Below are positions 26,377 through 31,809 of a stretch of 31,809 nucleotides of DNA, in pieces. Positions within the stretch are counted from its first letter, which is position 1. Each line of letters begins with the position of its first letter. Location of the stretch: NCBI GenBank assembly GCA_946481095.1, contig CAMLML010000056.1:1-31809 (forward strand). Direction: 5' to 3'. A program made the translations under genes and the position numbers. The stretch comes from an uncultured Cellvibrio sp. (GTDB lineage: Bacteria; Pseudomonadota; Gammaproteobacteria; Pseudomonadales; Cellvibrionaceae). The notes beneath the pieces were generated by a model. It was not told the DNA's origin. It did not search any database and worked only from the letters and a program-made list of their open reading frames with translations.

Positions 26377-26383
26377 CCTCCTT
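26377..26383 (-). promoter_or_regulatory. Consensus ribosome-binding site that fixes the wzz start
   Basis: AAGGAGG on the minus strand, six bases before TTG 26370-26368. No ATG or GTG is placed correctly behind it, so the protein most likely begins with this TTG. Confidence 0.75.
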
Positions 26384-26543
26384 AGTAGATCGCTATTATT
26401 AATTTGGCACTTATTAGACATGGCTAGTAACAAATTGTAAACGGCTAGTTTAATTTGTAATTTTTTCTGTTAGTTTTGATTTAATGGGCTAGAATTAGCG
26501 CGCCGTAAAAAGCTTAAAAATGACTACTAAAAAGGAGTAGTGA

Positions 26544-28457
26544 ATGATTCGCACACTTTTTGAATCCCCCCGACAAGTTAAACGAACAGTTTCTGTTATT
26601 TTTGATGCCACATCTATATCGGTCGCTTTTTATCTGGCCATGTGTTTGAGATTAGGGACTCTGACTCCTCCGGTTGGGAAGTATGAGCTCTTGATGTTGG
26701 CAATCACCACTTTGGTTAGCTTGGCTGTCTTTGTCCGCATGGGAATGTACAGGGCAATACTGCGTTATTTATCTGCTCAAGCTATTGTTACTGTAGCTAT
26801 CTGTGTTTGTGTTTCCGGATTAATTCTTGCGCTTTCCAGCTTTTTTACTCATTCCATCACCCCTCGCTCAATCCCTTTTATTTATACCCTGTTGCTATTT
26901 GTGCTGATTGGCGTGCCGCGCATGTTAGTCCGCAGTATTGTAATGATGCTAACTCACTCAGAAATTGAAGGAAAAACAGCAGTGGTTATCTATGGAGCAG
27001 GCCATACAGGACACCAACTTTTAACAGCCTTGGGCGCATCTTCCTACAGAGCAAAAGCATTTGTAGATGACAACCCTCGTCTTCATGGAACAACAATTGG
27101 TGGTGTAAAAGTGCATTCACCTGAAAATCTGCCGCAACTTATTAAAAAGTATAAACCTAAAAAATTTTTATTGGCTTTGGGCAATGCCAATAACGCCAGT
27201 AAATCCAGAGTATTAAAACTTCTGGAACCTCTAGCCATAGAAGTACAAACCATTCCGGCAGTTGCCGACATTCTCAGCGGCAAAACCAGAATCGAAAATG
27301 TAAAGGATGTTGAGATAGAAGATTTATTAGGGCGCGACCCCGTTAAACCCAATCCCAAATTATTGGATGCTTGCATCAAAAACAAAGTAGTGATGGTAAC
27401 GGGTGCTGGCGGCTCAATTGGTAGTGAGCTGTGTCGACAAATTATCAAACACTCACCTAAAACTCTTATTTTGTTTGAATTAAATGAGTTCGCGCTCTAT
27501 TCAATAGAAAAGGAATTGCAATCTGAACTATCCAAAATTTCCCACAACATTGAATTGGTCGCACTACTTGGCTCTGTACAAAATGAATCGCGATTGTTTA
27601 TGGCAATGCAAGCTTATGAAGTACAAACCGTTTATCACGCAGCGGCCTACAAGCACGTCCCCTTGGTTGAACACAATATTGTCGAAGGCGTAAACAATAA
27701 CGTAATGGGTACCTGGCATTGTGCTGAAGCAGCCATTAAAGCAAACGTAGAATCTTTTGTATTAATTTCAACTGACAAAGCCGTCCGCCCAACCAATATT
27801 ATGGGCACCACAAAACGTGTGGCGGAATTGGTTCTACAAGGCTTGGCGCAACGACAAACTAAAACTCGTTTCACCATGGTGCGATTTGGAAATGTATTGG
27901 GATCGTCCGGCTCTGTGGTGCCCCTGTTTCGCAAACAAATAAAAGAAGGCGGCCCCGTCACCGTAACCCATCCAGATATCATTCGTTACTTTATGACAAT
28001 TCCTGAGGCAGCCGAACTAGTTATTCAAGCAGGCTCTATGGGTAAAGGCGGTGACGTGTTTGTCTTGGATATGGGCGAGCCGGTTAAAATTGTCGACCTT
28101 GCACGCAGAATGATTCACTTATCCGGTCTTGAAATTAAAGATGAAAAACACCCTAACGGCGATATAGAAATACAATACTCAGGTCTTCGCCCTGGTGAAA
28201 AGTTGTTTGAAGAGTTATTGATTGGAGATAATGTCAGCGGCACTGAACACTCTCGAATTATGCGGGCCGAGGAGCACTCATTGCAGTGGGTAGATACCGA
28301 GTTGTTAGTTATTGAATTAAAAAGAGCTTGTGATTCTTATAAATGTGACCTTCTAAAAGAGCTGTTATTGCATGCACCAACAGGGTACTCATCAACAGAA
28401 AAGCTTAGTGATGCAATTTGGATTAAGCGCGCAAAGACAAAGCTAAAGCTTATTTAG
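26544..28457 (+). CDS. wbpM: WbpM/FlaA1-family membrane UDP-GlcNAc 4,6-dehydratase
   Basis: A 637-residue protein of the long WbpM/CapD type, which converts UDP-GlcNAc to its 4-keto-6-deoxy form, the precursor of QuiNAc, FucNAc and related sugars. Four transmembrane helices lie in the first about 130 residues. A first nucleotide-binding-like domain has YGAGHTG at 150-156. The catalytic short-chain dehydrogenase domain has TGAGGSIG at 286-293, AAYKHVPLVE, STDKAV at 409-414, and the MxxxK pair Met420/Lys424 that replaces YxxxK in this family. A strong AAAAAGGAG ribosome site precedes the ATG. It heads a run of glycan genes on the plus strand; the next gene follows after 11 bases. Confidence 0.88.
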   Translation: MIRTLFESPRQVKRTVSVIFDATSISVAFYLAMCLRLGTLTPPVGKYELLMLAITTLVSLAVFVRMGMYRAILRYLSAQAIVTVAICVCVSGLILALSSFFTHSITPRSIPFIYTLLLFVLIGVPRMLVRSIVMMLTHSEIEGKTAVVIYGAGHTGHQLLTALGASSYRAKAFVDDNPRLHGTTIGGVKVHSPENLPQLIKKYKPKKFLLALGNANNASKSRVLKLLEPLAIEVQTIPAVADILSGKTRIENVKDVEIEDLLGRDPVKPNPKLLDACIKNKVVMVTGAGGSIGSELCRQIIKHSPKTLILFELNEFALYSIEKELQSELSKISHNIELVALLGSVQNESRLFMAMQAYEVQTVYHAAAYKHVPLVEHNIVEGVNNNVMGTWHCAEAAIKANVESFVLISTDKAVRPTNIMGTTKRVAELVLQGLAQRQTKTRFTMVRFGNVLGSSGSVVPLFRKQIKEGGPVTVTHPDIIRYFMTIPEAAELVIQAGSMGKGGDVFVLDMGEPVKIVDLARRMIHLSGLEIKDEKHPNGDIEIQYSGLRPGEKLFEELLIGDNVSGTEHSRIMRAEEHSLQWVDTELLVIELKRACDSYKCDLLKELLLHAPTGYSSTEKLSDAIWIKRAKTKLKLI

Positions 28458-28468
28458 AATAAATTTAT

Positions 28469-30391
28469 ATGGATAGGAGAGATGATCTAACTTGTCTTAG
28501 AGGAATTGCTGTTCTTGGAGTTCTTTTTTTTCACGCGCAGGTTGACTTTCTTTCAGGTGGGTATGTTGGAGTAGATATATTCTTTGTGCTAAGTGGTTTT
28601 TTGATTTGTAATTCAATTCAATCCTGCATTGCAAATAGAAGATTTAACCTTCTTGAATACTACTTACGCAGAGCAGCTAGAATACTCCCCGCTGCGATTA
28701 CAGTTTTAGTTGCCGTATGGTTTACAGGCAAACAAGTCCTATTTCCTGAAGAACTTAGTGATTTGGCTCAGAGCATCTCAACATTCTTAAGGCTAAAAAA
28801 TAATTCTTGGGCGGCGGAATCAATAAGTTATTTTGGAATTGAGCTGAATCAAAAACCTTTAATTCATTATTGGAGTTTAACAATTGAAATTCAGTTTTAT
28901 ATTGTATTTCCGTTAATTGTTAGTGGTTTCTTAAAAGCCAATAAAAGAGTTTTACTATTAGCAATACTAATTGCAATATTAATGGCTTCTTTTATCTATG
29001 CACATATAAATGCATCTACCGACTCAGAAAAAGCTTATTTTTCTAGCTTAATGAGAGTGTGGGAGTTCACTTTGGGTGCCGTGATCAGCACCTTAATTTT
29101 CCGCAAAAAAATTACTTTTGAAAACACAACGCTTCAAAATTTTGTACCTATAGTCGGCTATTCATTTATTTTTAGTTCTTTTTTCTTATTCGACAATAGC
29201 TCTGGTTTTCCGGGAGCTCTTGCTATTTTCCCATGCATTGGAACAGTATTAATACTTTTAAGTGGTCAAGAAAATTTACTTATCAATAAATTATTTGTTA
29301 ATAAACTATTAATGATTGTTGGCACCATCTCTTTCAGTTTATATCTTATACATCAGCCTTTGATGGCTTACTATCGAATAGTATCAGGTAAAAATTTTGA
29401 ATACTACGAAACATATGTGCTAATACTGATATCGTCTTTTTTGGGGTGGGTGCTTTACAGGTTTGTCGAAAGTCCACCGATGGTTCAAAGAGCCAGCTTA
29501 AACAGTTTGGTGTTATATGCGCTAATTGCTATTCTAGGCGGGTTCACCGCATACGATGCGGTAAGAACCACTAATAAAATGCAAGATAATTCTATATTAC
29601 CAAGTGATGTACAAACCTACTTAAACTACAGGTATGACAACAATCCCAGACTAGCTGAATGCAGAGTTGACAATAGAATTATAGATCCAGATGGAGCTTG
29701 CTTGTATGGAGAAAAAAATAATTTAAAGATTGCGATATGGGGTGATAGTCACGCAGATCAAATCGTATATCCTCTTTCAAAATCCTTTTCAAAGCATGGA
29801 TATTCAGTTTTAGAGTATGCTATTGCTGGCTGCCCCCCAATTACAGATGTTGAATCAGTGAACAGCAATCGAAAGTGCAGTGAAAACTCAAGTGTAATAC
29901 TTAAGCACTTGATCAATAATAACGATGTGCATTATGTAATACTCCATGCGTATTGGATTGGTTATTTCAATGAGAATTTAATTCTCCCATCCGACATTTT
30001 AACCATTAAAAAATCTCTTGAGTATGTAGTAGATACATTAACTAAAAGTGGCAAAGAGGTTTTCATTATTGATTCCGTGCCAAAAATGAAAGTTAACCCT
30101 CCCCTATACATGGCGAGACACGCCTTGTTAAAACATATGGCAATAGACGAGATTTTTCTAAAAAAAGGTGAGCATGAAGAACAAACAAGACATATAAACC
30201 AAGTACTAAGTTCGACTGTTCCCAAGGAAAATTTTTTGAAACTGAGTGATCTCTTATTGGATAGTGAATCTCATCGATATTTAGCTGTCAAGGAAGGCAT
30301 TGTGCTGTATAGAGACGACAACCATTTATCAATTTCTGGTGCAAATTTTATCTCAGAAGAGATTACAAATAGAGTTTTACAAAAAAGGTAG
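28469..30391 (+). CDS. Acyltransferase-3 / SGNH fusion, probable polysaccharide O-acetylase
   Basis: A 640-residue OafA-like protein. The N-terminal acyltransferase-3 membrane domain (about 1-360, ten hydrophobic helices) has the catalytic-type motif LRGIAVLGVLFFHAQ (Arg11, His22), FFVLSGFLI and HYWSLTIEIQFY. The C-terminal periplasmic SGNH domain has GDSH at 425-428 (nucleophile Ser427) and DDNHLS with Asp616 and His619. Such proteins move acetyl groups across the inner membrane onto surface polysaccharide. The sequence is visibly more AT-rich than polA or the dehydratase, as is common for recently exchanged O-antigen genes. No good ribosome site precedes the ATG, so coupling to the gene upstream is likely. 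Confidence 0.88.
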   Translation: MDRRDDLTCLRGIAVLGVLFFHAQVDFLSGGYVGVDIFFVLSGFLICNSIQSCIANRRFNLLEYYLRRAARILPAAITVLVAVWFTGKQVLFPEELSDLAQSISTFLRLKNNSWAAESISYFGIELNQKPLIHYWSLTIEIQFYIVFPLIVSGFLKANKRVLLLAILIAILMASFIYAHINASTDSEKAYFSSLMRVWEFTLGAVISTLIFRKKITFENTTLQNFVPIVGYSFIFSSFFLFDNSSGFPGALAIFPCIGTVLILLSGQENLLINKLFVNKLLMIVGTISFSLYLIHQPLMAYYRIVSGKNFEYYETYVLILISSFLGWVLYRFVESPPMVQRASLNSLVLYALIAILGGFTAYDAVRTTNKMQDNSILPSDVQTYLNYRYDNNPRLAECRVDNRIIDPDGACLYGEKNNLKIAIWGDSHADQIVYPLSKSFSKHGYSVLEYAIAGCPPITDVESVNSNRKCSENSSVILKHLINNNDVHYVILHAYWIGYFNENLILPSDILTIKKSLEYVVDTLTKSGKEVFIIDSVPKMKVNPPLYMARHALLKHMAIDEIFLKKGEHEEQTRHINQVLSSTVPKENFLKLSDLLLDSESHRYLAVKEGIVLYRDDNHLSISGANFISEEITNRVLQKR

Positions 30392-30403
30392 TGATCAATA
30401 ACC

Positions 30404-30949
30404 ATGGCTAAAAAAACAAATTACTTTTCTAGATTTCGCGTTTTGAAGTGGATTCATTTTTTTCCATTAGTGATGATTGTTATGTTTTTTTTATATTTAT
30501 ATATCGACAGCATCAGTTTAGAACCCCGGGATGTGGACGTGCGGATACCAAAATCAATTTCCAAAAGCTATGTTGAATTAACTGACCTCATTTCTATTGT
30601 CGAAGCTTTAATAAAATACCGAAATGATCATAATCAGTATCCTATTAGTTCTAGTAATGGAGAGGGATTTGATGGGCTATATAGCAATTATGGAGAAAGC
30701 AAAGTGAATTGGATTGAGGGGCTTGTTCCAAAATACATTAGAGATTTACCTCGTGATCCAAGAAATTTAACCGAGGGACACGTGCAATATATTTATAGTT
30801 CTGACGGCGCTAACTTTAAACTGATTGCGTTAAACCCACTAAACTGCAAAGAGGTTGCATTGAAATATCCGACACTGATAGATCCTATGAGAGTATGCCA
30901 GGCATATGGTTTTTGGACTACGGCTGCAACCTATTGGATCGCGCCATAA
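30404..30949 (+). CDS. Membrane protein with pseudopilin (GspG)-like C-terminal domain
   Basis: A 181-residue protein with a single N-terminal transmembrane helix (about 17-34). The soluble part has the layout of type II secretion major pseudopilins: IVEALIKYRNDHNQYP (65-80), GLVPKYIRDLPRDPRN (106-121), and YIYSSDGANFKLIA (129-142), followed by an extra segment with two cysteines (Cys148, Cys165). It lacks the prepilin peptidase site and the Glu5-containing hydrophobic start of true pseudopilins, so it is probably a fixed membrane protein that borrowed the fold. It follows the acyltransferase by 12 bases. Its role in the glycan locus is unknown. Confidence 0.7.
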   Translation: MAKKTNYFSRFRVLKWIHFFPLVMIVMFFLYLYIDSISLEPRDVDVRIPKSISKSYVELTDLISIVEALIKYRNDHNQYPISSSNGEGFDGLYSNYGESKVNWIEGLVPKYIRDLPRDPRNLTEGHVQYIYSSDGANFKLIALNPLNCKEVALKYPTLIDPMRVCQAYGFWTTAATYWIAP

Positions 30950-30957
30950 AATATTTG

Positions 30958-31518
30958 CTAGTGAGATACTCCACTACCCTTAAGCACTTTGAGAACCGTC
31001 AACCAAATTATTTTAATGTCCATCAAAAAAGAGCGTTTGATTAAGTACTCTTCATCAAATTCAACTTTATCAGAAATTGGCAGCTCATCTCTTCCGTTAA
31101 CTTGCGCCCAACCTGTAAGACCTGGTGACAGTTTATGAACCCCCTTTTGGGTTCTCAAATCAATAAGATCAAATTGATTAAATAAAGCCGGCCTTGGCCC
31201 TACAAAACTCATATCCCCCTTAACGATTGACCAAAGCTGAGGTAATTCATCCAGGCTTGATTTTCTGATAAATGAACCAATCGGCGTTAAATAACTATCT
31301 GGATTATTTAGTAGATGAGTCGCAACAGGTGGAGTATTTATTAACATACTTCTAAACTTTGGCATTTGAAAAATTTGATTGTTTTTCCCAACTCGTGCTG
31401 ACCAATACAAAACTGGTCCTTTGGAGGAGAGCTTTACTGCCAAACAGACAAAAAGTATCACGGGAATGAGGAACCCGATAAGCATTATGGCAAAAATAAA
31501 ATCGAATAATCTCTTCAT
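30958..31518 (-). CDS. Initiating sugar-phosphate transferase (PglC/WcaJ-type)
   Basis: A 186-residue monotopic phosphoglycosyl transferase that loads the first sugar phosphate onto undecaprenyl phosphate at the inner membrane. It has the minimal PglC-like form: a hydrophobic re-entrant N-terminus (about 8-28), KFRSM at 54-58, the catalytic Asp90-Glu91 in RKSSLDELPQLW, KGDMSFVGPRP at 100-110, and PGLTGWAQVNGRD. It starts five bases after the stop of the epimerase gene on the same strand, so the two form an operon. It ends nine bases from the convergent pseudopilin-like gene. Confidence 0.92.
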   Translation of the reverse strand: MKRLFDFIFAIMLIGFLIPVILFVCLAVKLSSKGPVLYWSARVGKNNQIFQMPKFRSMLINTPPVATHLLNNPDSYLTPIGSFIRKSSLDELPQLWSIVKGDMSFVGPRPALFNQFDLIDLRTQKGVHKLSPGLTGWAQVNGRDELPISDKVEFDEEYLIKRSFLMDIKIIWLTVLKVLKGSGVSH

Positions 31519-31523
31519 ACTAT

Positions 31524-31808
31524 CTACGTCTTGAAATTATTAGTTGTTTGTTCCAATCCTTGGTTGACACTAAATGGAGGTTTCCAATCCAGTTTAGTTT
31601 TGGTATTTTCAATATCCACCTGCAAATTTCCAAATAGTCGCTGAGCGACAGCTTTTTTTCCGATCATTGAAACTCCCAACTCAATGATTGTTGCAGGAAT
31701 AGGCAACATTAAACAGCGGACATTCATGGATTTAGCAATACGTCGTATTAATTCAGCTGTTGATAGATCTTCATCGTCAGATACTAGGAATACATTCCCC
31801 GGAGCATT
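31524..31808 (-). CDS. NAD-dependent epimerase/reductase, C-terminal end only
   Basis: The last 94 residues of a short-chain dehydrogenase of the extended epimerase family; the start is outside the window. The pieces GNVFLVSDDEDLSTAELIRRIA and LQVDIENTKTKLDWKPPFSVNQGLEQT are typical of the substrate-binding end of GalE-like enzymes. Relatives beside initiating transferases in pseudomonad O-antigen loci (WbpV type) reduce or epimerise UDP-4-keto-6-deoxy-HexNAc, which would fit the dehydratase encoded here. The exact reaction cannot be fixed without the N-terminus. It is tightly linked to the sugar transferase. Confidence 0.8.
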   Translation of the reverse strand, partial: NAPGNVFLVSDDEDLSTAELIRRIAKSMNVRCLMLPIPATIIELGVSMIGKKAVAQRLFGNLQVDIENTKTKLDWKPPFSVNQGLEQTTNNFKT

Positions 31809-31809
31809 C

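Noticed and set aside
1..31809. CRISPR arrays, tRNA, rRNA or insertion sequences
   Set aside because: No regularly spaced repeats, cloverleaf sequences, rRNA stretches or transposase genes were recognised on either strand.

Overview
The window looks like chromosomal DNA of a Cellvibrio-like gammaproteobacterium (Cellvibrionaceae). The best single clue is a secreted PL11 rhamnogalacturonan lyase with a fibronectin III domain, long poly-serine linkers and a C-terminal family 2 cellulose-binding module. That is the architecture of Cellvibrio japonicus Rgl11A. The housekeeping genes (recG, polA, znuABC) fit the same group. No tRNA, rRNA, CRISPR array or insertion sequence was seen.

Layout. Positions 1-1700 hold short AT-rich genes of poorly known families: the end of a hypothetical protein, a DUF2306 membrane protein, a DUF1496-like exported protein and a small membrane protein. 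Two CCTAACAAG motifs sit at the ends of the first two and resemble the start of integron attC sites. Positions 1893-5966 encode a 1357-residue exported protein with an InlB-like repeat, two haem c sites, a von Willebrand D domain and a C-terminal fibronectin-like domain split by two hydrophobic helices. Next come recG and the convergent rgl11A, separated by a terminator and a paired REP-like palindrome. Positions 11300-17443 carry a HupE/UreJ-type membrane protein, a YbaK-HDOD fusion, a hydratase/thioesterase pair, a helical-repeat membrane-anchored protein and an AlkC-type DNA glycosylase. Positions 17430-20908 carry an LpxH-like metallophosphoesterase and the zinc importer, with znuCB divergent from znuA and a probable Zur site between them. 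Two small genes and a 356-bp intergenic region with repeated GTAAC half-sites precede polA.

From 24859 to the end the window enters a surface-polysaccharide (O-antigen or capsule type) locus. It holds a Wzz-type chain-length regulator, a WbpM/FlaA1-type UDP-GlcNAc 4,6-dehydratase, an acyltransferase-3/SGNH O-acetylase, a pseudopilin-like membrane protein, a PglC/WcaJ-type initiating sugar transferase and the end of an NAD-dependent epimerase/reductase. The dehydratase, the epimerase and the sugar transferase together suggest that a 6-deoxy-HexNAc sugar (QuiNAc or FucNAc type) is made and loaded on undecaprenyl phosphate. The acyltransferase would decorate the glycan and Wzz would set its length.

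The least ordinary items are the two-haem/VWD protein with its split C-terminal domain, the pseudopilin-like gene in the glycan locus, the GTAAC array upstream of polA, the attC-like motifs, and a T3-promoter-like sequence in the loop of a terminator. All calls come from reading the sequence alone; no database search was run.
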